A DNA stretch of 22,287 nucleotides. Source: Lachnospiraceae bacterium (GTDB lineage Bacteria > Bacillota_A > Clostridia > Lachnospirales > Lachnospiraceae). Below, in pieces: positions 1-7,069 of this stretch (its first letter is position 1; each line of letters opens with the position of its first letter). The translations under genes and the position numbers were made by a program. The DNA lies in contig JAFSFU010000034.1 of the NCBI GenBank assembly GCA_017435025.1, positions 1 through 22,287 on the forward strand, read 5' to 3'. Under the pieces are notes generated by a model that had not been told where the DNA came from, did no database searches, and worked only from the letters and a program-made list of their open reading frames with translations.

Positions 1-23
1 ACAATAATATCTACATAAAATAG

Positions 24-224
24 GGAAATAGAAATGTCCAAATTGCGACCACCTTCCACAAGGATGTCACTGACAGGCTGTCACACATCAATCCAGGTCT
101 TGCAGCACAGGCCCGGATTGTGCTAGATATCAACAAGGCAGAGCGTCACATCCGCGGTGGTTTGGCGACGAAGGAGAAATACGAGCAAAGGCTAATGGCG
201 TGCAGCAGAGAGGATCAGATTTGA
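24..224 (+). pseudogene. C-terminal remnant of an unrecognised protein
   Basis: An open frame follows an in-frame TAG at 21-23 and runs to TGA at 222-224, giving about 66 codons. It has no ribosome binding site and no early ATG. The translation reads like real protein, rich in charged helix-forming residues, with a segment R-H-I-R-G-G-L-A-T-K-E-K-Y near its end. I have a vague impression of tails of proteins from Tn1549-like conjugative elements, but I cannot assign a family. It is best read as the 3' end of a gene whose front part was lost by deletion or decay. Six bases after its stop the first MITE-like repeat begins, which fits a scarred site. It could also be a chance open frame. Confidence 0.4.
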
Positions 225-230
225 TGAGTC

Positions 231-318
231 CGGTATATATAGCAGATTTTTATATGAAAATATACCGGATTTATGCAAAATGAGTATAGTGTGAAATGAT
301 TTTTCCCTATAGATACTT
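231..318. repeat. MITE-like 88-bp imperfect palindrome, copy 1
   Basis: This stretch aligns without gaps to 16981-17068 (constant offset 16750). About 60 of 88 bases are identical by hand count, with blocks TGAAAA, TACCG, AAAATGAGTAT, TTTT and TATAGATACTT. The ends are an inverted pair: GTATATATA at 233-241 against TATAGATAC at 308-316. No coding capacity is seen. It resembles a small non-autonomous palindromic element of the MITE or REP type. No clear target duplication is visible. It lies between the gene remnant and the phosphoglucomutase promoter. Confidence 0.65.
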
Positions 319-408
319 TGAGCGGGAAAAAACGGCTGAAATTCGGTGATTTCGCAAGATTTTGGTATACCAGAAAGTAATTTTTATCTATATATACTTT
401 GGGTATCC
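319..408. repeat. Degenerate tandem copy of the MITE-like repeat with hairpin
   Basis: Bases 363-401 match the right half of copy 1 (282-320) at 27 of 39 positions with a shift of 81 bp, ending in the same ACTTTG. The left half is only loosely similar (TGAAA, GATTT, GCAA in the same order). The right arm TACTTTGGGTATCC (395-408) can pair imperfectly with GGTATACCAGAAAGTA (364-379), so this part can fold on its own. I read it as a second, more decayed head-to-tail copy. Confidence 0.45.
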
Positions 409-508
409 GTTGCCCCGTTTGGATTTGTGCGGTTTGCGTTTCAAGCTGTTCGGAGTAAATTTGTCCCAGCCATATGTCTGAAAACCCGAACTGACATGTC
501 GCTTTAGA

Positions 509-537
509 TTGACATCCCAGTTTGAAAAAGGTATATT
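509..537 (+). promoter_or_regulatory. Sigma-A-type promoter of the phosphoglucomutase gene
   Basis: TTGACA (509-514) and TATATT (532-537) are separated by 17 bp, close to the housekeeping consensus. The start codon at 586 lies about 42 bp downstream of the expected transcription start. The remaining bases between 409 and 508 show nothing I can name. Confidence 0.75.
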
Positions 538-585
538 ATATTTATAAAAATATGTCTTGTTTAAAATATTATGGGGGTGCTTAAC

Positions 586-2268
586 ATGTATCAGGAAGAG
601 TACAAGCGCTGGCTTGCGGCAGATCTTGAAGATTGTGATTTAAAGCCGGAGCTTGCAAAAATTGAAGGTAATGACGAAGAAATTAAGGATCGTTTCGCAG
701 TAGCACTTAAGTTTGGTACAGCAGGTCTTCGTGGTGTTCTCGGTGCAGGTACAAACCGTATGAATATCCATGTTGTTCGTCAGGCAACACAGGGTCTTGC
801 TAACTGGGTAAAAACACAGGGCGGCAATCAGTTAGTTGCAATCAGCTACGACAGCCGTTTAAAGAGTGATGTTTTCGCTAAGGAAGCAGCAGGCGTTCTT
901 GCAGCAAACGGAATCAATGTAAGAATTTACGATGCTCTTATGCCGGTACCGGCACTTTCCTTTGCAACTCGTTACTACAACTGTAACGCAGGTATTATGG
1001 TAACTGCTTCCCATAACCCGGCTAAGTACAATGGTTACAAGGCTTACGGTCCGGACGGCTGCCAGATGACAGATGATGCAGCTGCTATCGTTTATGAAGA
1101 GATCCAGAAGACAGACGTTCTCACAGGTGCACAGCACATTTCCTTCGCAGAAGGCGTTGAGAGAGGTTTGATCCGTTTTGTTGGCGATGACTGTAAGAAA
1201 GCTCTTTACGATGCGATCGAGTCCCGTCAGGTTCGTCCGGGTCTGGCTAAGACAGCCGGCTTAAAGCTGGTTTACAGCCCGTTAAACGGTTCTGGTCTTG
1301 TACCGGTAACAAAAGTTCTTGACGATATGGGTATCACAGATATCACAATCGTTCCGGAGCAGGAGTACCCGAACGGTTACTTCACAACCTGCAGCTATCC
1401 GAACCCGGAAATCTATGCAGCTCTTGAATTAGGTCTGAAGCTGGCTGAAGAGACAGGTGCTGACCTGATGTTAGCTACTGACCCGGATGCTGACCGTGTT
1501 GGTATCGCTATGAAGTGCCCGGACGGTACATATGAGCTTGTAAATGGTAACGAGATGGGCGTTCTGCTCCTTGACTATATCTGTGCAGGCCGTATCGAAA
1601 AAGGCACAATGCCGGCTAACCCGGTAGCTGTTAAGTCCATCGTTTCCACACCGCTTGCTGATGCAGTTGCTGCTCACTACGGCGTTGAGATGAGAAACGT
1701 TCTGACAGGCTTTAAGTGGATCGGTGACCAGATCGCAAACCTTGAGGCAGCTGGTGAAGTTGACCGCTTCATCTTCGGTTTCGAAGAGAGCTACGGTTAC
1801 CTTGCTGGTCCGTATGTTCGTGATAAAGATGCTGTTATCGGTTCCATGTTAATCTGTGAGATGGCTGCTTACTACAGAAGCATCGGCAGCTCCATCAAAC
1901 AGCGTCTTGAGGAGATCTATGCTCAGTACGGTCGTTACCTCAACATCGTTGACAGCTTCGAGTTCCCGGGTCTTACCGGTATGGATAAGATGGCTGGCAT
2001 TATGCAGGGCCTTCGTGAGAATCCGCCGGCAGAGATCGCTGGTTACAAGGTAGTGAAGGCTGTTGACTACAAGAAGACAGAAGAGACAGGTCTTCCGTCT
2101 GCAAACGTTCTGATCTACTCTCTTGAGGGTGGCGCAACTGTTGTTGTTCGTCCGTCCGGTACAGAGCCGAAGATCAAGACTTACTTCACAACTCTTGGTA
2201 AAGATGTTGCTGAGGCTAAGGCTCAGAAGGATGCTCTTGCAGAGGCATTAAAGCCGATTCTTGCTTAA
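586..2268 (+). CDS. pgcA: Phosphoglucomutase/phosphomannomutase family enzyme
   Basis: This is an alpha-D-phosphohexomutase of the PgcA/PgmB-like long class (560 aa). It should interconvert glucose 1-phosphate and glucose 6-phosphate in the cytosol, feeding UDP-glucose and polysaccharide synthesis. All four active-site signatures are present: the phosphoserine loop T-A-S-H-N-P (Ser 142), the metal loop D-P-D-A-D-R (299-304), the sugar loop G-F-E-E-S-Y-G-Y (398-405) and the phosphate loop R-P-S-G-T-E-P (522-528). An ATG at 571 opens the same frame, but GGGGGTG at 573-579 makes a ribosome binding site 6 bases before ATG 586, so 586 is preferred. Codon use is strongly biased (many GCT, GTT, CGT), suggesting high expression. 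It has its own promoter and terminator. Whether glucose or mannose phosphate is preferred cannot be told from motifs. Confidence 0.93.
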   Translation: MYQEEYKRWLAADLEDCDLKPELAKIEGNDEEIKDRFAVALKFGTAGLRGVLGAGTNRMNIHVVRQATQGLANWVKTQGGNQLVAISYDSRLKSDVFAKEAAGVLAANGINVRIYDALMPVPALSFATRYYNCNAGIMVTASHNPAKYNGYKAYGPDGCQMTDDAAAIVYEEIQKTDVLTGAQHISFAEGVERGLIRFVGDDCKKALYDAIESRQVRPGLAKTAGLKLVYSPLNGSGLVPVTKVLDDMGITDITIVPEQEYPNGYFTTCSYPNPEIYAALELGLKLAEETGADLMLATDPDADRVGIAMKCPDGTYELVNGNEMGVLLLDYICAGRIEKGTMPANPVAVKSIVSTPLADAVAAHYGVEMRNVLTGFKWIGDQIANLEAAGEVDRFIFGFEESYGYLAGPYVRDKDAVIGSMLICEMAAYYRSIGSSIKQRLEEIYAQYGRYLNIVDSFEFPGLTGMDKMAGIMQGLRENPPAEIAGYKVVKAVDYKKTEETGLPSANVLIYSLEGGATVVVRPSGTEPKIKTYFTTLGKDVAEAKAQKDALAEALKPILA

Positions 2269-2285
2269 TGAAATAAAATTTTTCA

Positions 2286-2314
2286 CCCGGCGTCATTTTG
2301 GCGCCGGGTTTTTT
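2286..2314 (+). terminator. Rho-independent terminator after phosphoglucomutase
   Basis: CCCGGCG (2286-2292) and CGCCGGG (2302-2308) form a 7-bp GC stem with a 9-base loop, followed by TTTTTT (2309-2314). It begins 17 bases after the stop codon. Confidence 0.9.
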
Positions 2315-2324
2315 AAATATTTTC

Positions 2325-2353
2325 GTTACAATGACTCAATCTCATGTTATACT
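2325..2353 (+). promoter_or_regulatory. Probable promoter of the desulfidase-acylase operon
   Basis: GTTACA (2325-2330) and TATACT (2348-2353) are 17 bp apart. The -10 is good and the -35 matches 4 of 6. It sits just after the upstream terminator, so a fresh start of transcription is expected here. Confidence 0.55.
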
Positions 2354-2386
2354 AAAGGGTAAGAGAAAATCATGGAGGACATGACG

Positions 2387-3679
2387 ATGCATGAATTGAC
2401 GAAATTGATTTTTGATGATATGAGACCTGCTCTCGGTGTGACGGAACCGGGTGCCATTGCCTTTGCGGTGTCCACAGCCCGTGAGCACGTAAAGGGAAAG
2501 ATAAAGAGCGTAGTTCTTCGCCTTAATAGCGGTATGTTTAAAAATGCGTTCACATGCGGTATCCCGGGCATCAGTGAGGTGGGCAATTACCATGCTGCGG
2601 CTCTCGGTGCGGTGGCGGCAGACCCGAAGAAGGGGCTGGAATGTCTGGACGGAATCACCGAGGAGGAAATGGCGGAAGCGAGAGCGATGGTGGAAGCCGG
2701 AATCATTAAGGTGGAAATGACTGAAGTGACCAGCCGCATTTTTATCGAGGCAACGGTGACAGCAGAGGCGAATGCGGGCGAATCCACAGCGACTGTGACA
2801 ATCCGCGATTCCCACACCAATATCGTGAAGATTACGGAGAATGGAAATGTGGTGTTCGAACAGGCACAGAAGGCAGAAACTGAGCAGGAAGAGCAGCACC
2901 TGATCCATAAATATACATTGGAAGAAATGCATACGTATGCAAAGACAGTTCCGGTGGAAGAGATTGAATTTGTAAAAGCGGCTTATGAGATGAACTGGGA
3001 ACTGATGCAGGAAGGTCTTCGAAATGAAAAGACAACTTACGCACCGTACCTTCTGGCAGCCAACGGCGGAGAGCTTATCTCCAAAGATGAACAGAAGACT
3101 GCGTCCTTGTTCTGCAATGCAGCCATCGAGGCCCGCGTGATCGGACTGAGCCGACCGGCGATGAGCATCACCGGTTCCGGTGCCCACGGAATTATTGCGA
3201 CGATGCCTCTCTATGCAGCCTATAAAGTCAACGGCTATATGGAGGAACAGCTCTACAGAGCAACGGTTCTCAGCTATCTGATCTGTATGTACATAAAAGA
3301 ATACTCCGGCAAACTTTCTGCATTCTGCGGCTGTGCGATCGCGGCAGGTACCGGTATGGCATGCGGCTTGGTACTTCTTCGCGGCGGCAGTACGTCCGAT
3401 ATGGAGAAGACCATCAACAATATGTCCTGCAGCATCACCGGTATGATCTGTGACGGAGGAAACCAGGGATGTACGATGAAAGGCGTGGTGGCTGTGGATG
3501 CGGCTTATCAGTCGGTCAATATGGCAATGAACAACGTCTATATTTTCAACGCCCACGGCATCAATGGCGCAACACCGGAGGAGACCATGCGAAACATGGG
3601 TCTCATTGCATCGCCGGGTATGGTGGGAACGGAGAAAACAATCGTTGATATTTTGAATACAAAGAATACAAGACAGTAA
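2387..3679 (+). CDS. L-cysteine desulfidase / UPF0597 family Fe-S enzyme
   Basis: This 430-aa protein has the layout of the UPF0597 family (E. coli YhaM/CyuA and archaeal L-cysteine desulfidase), related to the alpha domain of Fe-S serine dehydratases. Characterised members break L-cysteine to pyruvate, ammonia and sulfide with a [4Fe-4S] cluster. Visible hallmarks are an N-terminal T-E-P-G segment, G-S-G-A-H-G near 264-269, and a cysteine-rich C-terminal half with Cys at about 314, 316, 326, 348, 355 and 362, including C-D-G-G-N-Q-G-C. ATGs at 2372, 2381 and 2387 share the frame; GGAGG at 2374-2378 is 8 bases before 2387, so that start is chosen. It leads an operon: the next gene begins 11 bases after its stop. 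The substrate is not fixed by sequence; another thiol or hydroxy amino acid is possible. Confidence 0.82.
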   Translation: MHELTKLIFDDMRPALGVTEPGAIAFAVSTAREHVKGKIKSVVLRLNSGMFKNAFTCGIPGISEVGNYHAAALGAVAADPKKGLECLDGITEEEMAEARAMVEAGIIKVEMTEVTSRIFIEATVTAEANAGESTATVTIRDSHTNIVKITENGNVVFEQAQKAETEQEEQHLIHKYTLEEMHTYAKTVPVEEIEFVKAAYEMNWELMQEGLRNEKTTYAPYLLAANGGELISKDEQKTASLFCNAAIEARVIGLSRPAMSITGSGAHGIIATMPLYAAYKVNGYMEEQLYRATVLSYLICMYIKEYSGKLSAFCGCAIAAGTGMACGLVLLRGGSTSDMEKTINNMSCSITGMICDGGNQGCTMKGVVAVDAAYQSVNMAMNNVYIFNAHGINGATPEETMRNMGLIASPGMVGTEKTIVDILNTKNTRQ

Positions 3680-3690
3680 AGGAGAATGAC

Positions 3691-5295
3691 ATGATGTATG
3701 ATCTTTTGATTGAAAACGGTACTGTGATCGACGGTACAGGTGCACCGCGTTTTATGGCCGATGTGGCTGTGAAAGATGGCAAGATCGCGAAGATTGCAGC
3801 TAAGATTGAGGACAAAGCCGCACAGGTGATCGATGCGAAAGGTCTCTTTGTGACTCCGGGTTTCATTGATACCCATACACATTCCGATGGCACTGTGCTG
3901 AATTTGGAGAGTACCGGTTATAATCACCTGGAAGATGGTGCTACCACTGAGTTAGCAGGTCAGTGTGGCTCCATGGTGGCTCCGTATTACGGTGAATTTG
4001 ATCCGTCCCGCGGAATTTCCAAAGAAGAGTATGTGAAGATCTGTGAAAGCTATACTTCTTATTTCAACTATGTAGACAGTATCCCGCACGGTGCAAACCT
4101 GGCATTCTTTGCAGGTCAGGGACCGATTCGCGGAAAAGTAATGGGCTTTGGTGCAGGCACACCGAACGAAGAGCAGCTTCAGCAGATGCGTGACCTGATG
4201 AAAGAGGCTATGGAATGCGGATGCCTTGGTTTCTCCACCGGTCTTGTATATACTCCGTCTGTTTTCGCAGGTACAGAGGAACTGATCGAGATCGCTAAGG
4301 TTGCCAATGAGTACGGCGGTGTTTATACAACCCATATCCGCGGTGAAGGCAACCAGTTAAAGGACTCCATCGAAGAGGCACTGGTGATCGGCCGTGCCAG
4401 TGGAATTCCGGTTAATATTTCCCATATTAAGGTAATCGGTCACCACAACGAGGGTAACAGCGTTGATATTATCAAATACATCGAAGAGAATCAGAAGGCG
4501 GGAATGACCATTACAGCTGACCAGTATCCGTTTACCGGCGGTTCTGCTCCGCTGATCTCCCAGATTCCGCCGAAATATCTGACAGAAGGTAAGGAAGCGG
4601 GCCTTCGCAAGCTGGCTGAAAGTGCAGAGCTCCGCAAACAGGCCGAGTGGTCCATTTTCAACGAGTACGATGAGTTTGAGAGCAACATTTACTCCGCAGG
4701 TTATGAGGGATGCCTGATTGCAGGTGCTTACAAGACAGAGGAGCATGTTGGTAAGACATTGGCACAGATCGCAGAGGAGCAGGGCAAGACTCCGTTTGAC
4801 GCATGCATTGACCTGCTTGCAGCAAACGAGGGTATCGTACAGGGCATTTACTTTGCACAGAACGAGAGTGATCTTCTGAACTTTATGAAGCAGCCGTGGG
4901 TAATGTCCGGCAGTGACTGGAGTGACTATACAGCAGTGGTTGACCGTGAGAAGAAGGCAGGAAGCCATCCGCGCGGAATGGCGACCATGGTTCGCCGTCT
5001 GGAACTGATCCGTGACCATGGATTATGGACACTGGAAGATGCGATCTATCGCATGACCGGTATGCCGTCCGAGGTATATGGCCTTCCGATGATCGGTAAG
5101 CTGAAAGAGGGCATGAACGCAGATATTACAATCTTCGATTATGCCAATATTAAGGCGCATGCCGATTACGATCATCCGTTCCGCCGCAACGACGGTATCG
5201 AGTATGTAATCGTAAATGGCGGTATCGCTGTTCAGAACGGTGAATACACAGGTCTGAAAAATGGTAAACTGCTTCGTATGAAGAGAGAAAAATAA
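3691..5295 (+). CDS. N-acyl-D-amino-acid deacylase family amidohydrolase
   Basis: This 534-aa metal-dependent amidohydrolase belongs to the D-aminoacylase family, which removes the acyl group from N-acyl-D-amino acids in the cytosol. The family start N-G-T-V-I-D-G-T-G leads to the metal motif H-T-H-S-D (His 62, His 64, Asp 66). A bridging-type Cys is at about 92 (Q-C-G-S), and I-S-H-I-K lies further on. The C-terminal part shows S-G-S-D, then H-P-R-G, then the composite-domain ending G-L-P-x-I-G-x-L-x-x-G-x-x-A-D. A ribosome binding site AAAGGAG (3678-3684) overlaps the previous stop and lies 6 bases before the ATG. It is the middle gene of a tight three-gene operon. Natural substrates may be acylated D-residues from cell wall or diet; that is inference. 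A related dihydroorotase-like role is less likely. Confidence 0.88.
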   Translation: MMYDLLIENGTVIDGTGAPRFMADVAVKDGKIAKIAAKIEDKAAQVIDAKGLFVTPGFIDTHTHSDGTVLNLESTGYNHLEDGATTELAGQCGSMVAPYYGEFDPSRGISKEEYVKICESYTSYFNYVDSIPHGANLAFFAGQGPIRGKVMGFGAGTPNEEQLQQMRDLMKEAMECGCLGFSTGLVYTPSVFAGTEELIEIAKVANEYGGVYTTHIRGEGNQLKDSIEEALVIGRASGIPVNISHIKVIGHHNEGNSVDIIKYIEENQKAGMTITADQYPFTGGSAPLISQIPPKYLTEGKEAGLRKLAESAELRKQAEWSIFNEYDEFESNIYSAGYEGCLIAGAYKTEEHVGKTLAQIAEEQGKTPFDACIDLLAANEGIVQGIYFAQNESDLLNFMKQPWVMSGSDWSDYTAVVDREKKAGSHPRGMATMVRRLELIRDHGLWTLEDAIYRMTGMPSEVYGLPMIGKLKEGMNADITIFDYANIKAHADYDHPFRRNDGIEYVIVNGGIAVQNGEYTGLKNGKLLRMKREK

Positions 5296-5309
5296 AGGAG
5301 TAACGAGAT

Positions 5310-5594
5310 ATGACATTTACTTACCCGGCAATTTTTACACCGCATGAGGATGGAAAAGGTTATCATGCAGAATTCCCGGATCTGGAGTGCTGCGAGGCGG
5401 ATGGGCCGGATCTGGAGGACGCAATTGAAAATGCAAGAGACGCGGCAAATAACTGGATCACAGTAGAGATGGAGGAATTTGATTCCAATCTTCCGTTCTC
5501 CACCTATATCGGTGATATCCAGCCAACCTTAAAAGAGGGACAGCTGGTGAAGATGATTTCTGTGAAGATCAAACTTCTTCCGGATAATGACTAA
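5310..5594 (+). CDS. Orphan HicB-like (UPF0150) protein
   Basis: This 94-aa protein shows the HicB/UPF0150 fold pattern: an opening beta strand, then G-Y-H-A-E-F-P-D-L, then a helix with D-L-E-D-A-I-E-N-A-R-D-A. HicB proteins are usually antitoxins of the HicA mRNA interferase. Here no hicA-sized gene lies on either side, and there is no clear DNA-binding helix-turn-helix tail. The ribosome binding site AAAGGAG (5293-5299) overlaps the stop of the acylase gene, so it is co-transcribed with the two enzymes upstream. That placement argues for a housekeeping or regulatory role rather than a toxin-antitoxin pair, but the function is unknown. A terminator follows 19 bases after its stop. Confidence 0.75.
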   Translation: MTFTYPAIFTPHEDGKGYHAEFPDLECCEADGPDLEDAIENARDAANNWITVEMEEFDSNLPFSTYIGDIQPTLKEGQLVKMISVKIKLLPDND

Positions 5595-5613
5595 TTGATA
5601 AAACGAATAAAAG

Positions 5614-5665
5614 AAAAGGTCTCCCAATAGAATGATAAAAAGTTCGATGGGAGCCTTTTATTTTT
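5614..5665 (+). terminator. Terminator-like hairpin ending at the next start codon
   Basis: AAAAGGTCTCCCA (5614-5626) pairs with TGGGAGCCTTTT (5648-5659) with one bulged base, followed by A and TTTTTT. It should end the desulfidase-acylase-HicB transcript. The lipoprotein ATG comes directly after the T run, and GGGAG in the 3' arm (5649-5653) is the only candidate ribosome binding site for it. Confidence 0.75.
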
Positions 5666-5666
5666 T

Positions 5667-6083
5667 ATGTCGAAAAAACTTGTGATCGGAATACTGTTTT
5701 TATTTGTCCTTGGATGTATCGCTTTTAGCGGATGTTCTGCAGGAGCGAAGGATCAGGAAAAACTGGAGGATCTGGAGTACACGGTCGTGGGAGAAAACGA
5801 TGTTCCGCAGGAACTGAAAGAAATGATCCTTGAGAAAAAGAAGGAACCTTTCAAGCTTACATACGCGGACGGACAAGACATGTACATCGTGATCGGTGCC
5901 GGAGCACAAAAGAGCGGAGGATACAGCATCGTGGTAAAAGAATTGTATCTGACCGAAAACTCAATCGTTTATAAAACGGAACTTTTGGGACCGGAGAAAG
6001 ATGAGGCAAAGGGATCAGAAGAATCATACCCGGTTTTGGTTGTCAAGACAGCGTTCTGCGAAGAGCCGGTGGTGTTTAAGTAG
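5667..6083 (+). CDS. Small lipoprotein with PrcB_C-like domain
   Basis: This 138-aa protein has a basic N-terminus, a hydrophobic segment (about 5-20) and a lipobox-like F-S-G-C with the modified Cys at about 23, so it should be anchored to the outer face of the membrane. The remainder contains G-A-G-A-Q-K-S-G-G-Y-S-I and an ending with conserved small strands (Y-P-V-L-V-V-K), a pattern I associate with the PrcB C-terminal domain, first named from a treponemal protease complex. No protease gene is nearby. The start has no normal ribosome binding site: the nearest purine run, GGGAG, is 13 bases away inside the upstream hairpin. It ends with TAG. Its role is unknown; domain assignment is moderate. 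Confidence 0.7.
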   Translation: MSKKLVIGILFLFVLGCIAFSGCSAGAKDQEKLEDLEYTVVGENDVPQELKEMILEKKKEPFKLTYADGQDMYIVIGAGAQKSGGYSIVVKELYLTENSIVYKTELLGPEKDEAKGSEESYPVLVVKTAFCEEPVVFK

Positions 6084-6087
6084 AGTA

Positions 6088-6116
6088 TTTACATTCCGTT
6101 CGGTTTCTGATAAAAT
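6088..6116 (+). promoter_or_regulatory. Promoter of the TtcA-like gene
   Basis: TTTACA (6088-6093) and TAAAAT (6111-6116) have a 17-bp spacer, 55 bases before the ATG at 6171. It starts 4 bases after the stop of the lipoprotein gene. Confidence 0.7.
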
Positions 6117-6170
6117 GAGACGATTGAAAATACAGAATGATTCCAATTATGAAACAGAGGATGAGAGTAA

Positions 6171-7004
6171 ATGACTGAAACAGAGCTCAGAACCCGTGAA
6201 ATAGAAAAAAGCATTATTAAGCGGTTCCGCAAAGAAATCTGGAGACCGTTTGTAAAAGCGTTGAACGAATATGAGATGATCCAGGAAGGTGACAATATTG
6301 CGGTCTGCATTTCCGGTGGAAAAGACTCCATGCTGCTGGCGAAATGCATGCAGGAGATCTTGCGCCACGGGAAAATGGAATTCGGACTGAAATTCCTGGT
6401 AATGGACCCGGGATATCGTCCGGAAAACCGTCAGCTGATCGAAGAGAATGCGAAGACGCTGGGAATCCCGGTTCATATTTTTGAATCCGATATTTTTGAT
6501 GTGGTGGCTGATGTCCATGATTCGCCCTGTTATCTCTGTGCCAGAATGCGCCGCGGCAACCTGTATGCCAATGCCAGGAAACTGGGATGCAACAAGATTG
6601 CCCTGGGACATCATTATGACGATGTGATCGAAACGATTCTTATGAGCATGCTGTACGGGGCACAGGTCAATACGATGATGCCGAAGCTGCACAGCACGAA
6701 TTTTGAGGGCATGGAACTGATCCGTCCGCTGTATCTGGTTAAGGAGGCGGATATCCTTGCATGGAAAGAATATAATAATCTTCGTTTCCTGCAGTGCGCA
6801 TGTAAGTTTACGGAGGAGAGCGACCGCAACCGCAATGAGGAAATGTCCAAGCGAAAAGAAATGAAGAAGCTGATCGCCGGTTTCCGCCAGACCAATCCTT
6901 ATATTGAAACCAATATTTTCAAGAGTGTGGGAAATGTCAACCTGGATGCCTGCATTGGATATGTAAAAAACGGGGAAAGACATCACTTCTTAGAAGAGTA
7001 CTAA
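6171..7004 (+). CDS. ttcA: TtcA-family tRNA thiolation enzyme (PP-loop ATPase)
   Basis: This 277-aa cytosolic enzyme of the TtcA/TilS PP-loop superfamily is likely to place sulfur on a tRNA base, as TtcA does at cytidine 32. The ATP-binding PP loop S-G-G-K-D-S is at 48-53. A C-x-x-C pair (Cys 120 and Cys 123) and a later C-A-C (209-211) match the three-cysteine Fe-S site of TtcA. The family segment G-H-H-Y-D-D-V-I-E-T follows at about 146-155. Length fits the family. It has its own promoter and ends with a large hairpin terminator. Other members of this superfamily act on different positions, so the exact modified base is not certain. It stands alone, unlinked to sulfur carrier genes. Confidence 0.85.
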   Translation: MTETELRTREIEKSIIKRFRKEIWRPFVKALNEYEMIQEGDNIAVCISGGKDSMLLAKCMQEILRHGKMEFGLKFLVMDPGYRPENRQLIEENAKTLGIPVHIFESDIFDVVADVHDSPCYLCARMRRGNLYANARKLGCNKIALGHHYDDVIETILMSMLYGAQVNTMMPKLHSTNFEGMELIRPLYLVKEADILAWKEYNNLRFLQCACKFTEESDRNRNEEMSKRKEMKKLIAGFRQTNPYIETNIFKSVGNVNLDACIGYVKNGERHHFLEEY

Positions 7005-7010
7005 AACACG

Positions 7011-7069
7011 AAACGCCATCATACACTTTCATAAAGCATTGGCTTTGGAAAGGTTTGGTGGCGTTTTTC
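7011..7069 (+). terminator. Three-tier terminator hairpin overlapping the next gene's ribosome binding site
   Basis: AAACGCCA (7011-7018) pairs perfectly with TGGCGTTT (7059-7066). Inside, CTTTC pairs with GAAAG and AAAGC (7033-7037) with GCTTT (7042-7046) around the loop ATTG. A T run (7064-7068) follows. The spore protein ATG is at 7070, and its probable ribosome binding site GGTGG (7057-7061) is partly in the 3' arm. Confidence 0.8.

Noticed and set aside
231..408. CRISPR array
   Set aside because: Only two degenerate units with no short identical repeats or unique spacers.
571..585. ATG 571 as start of the phosphoglucomutase gene
   Set aside because: The G-rich ribosome binding site begins inside this codon and is correctly spaced for ATG 586.
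2342..3745. A 467-codon open frame on the minus strand opposite the desulfidase-like gene
   Set aside because: It lies antisense to a gene with clear family motifs, has no ribosome binding site, and its residue make-up (many Cys, His, Ser) is typical of a shadow frame.
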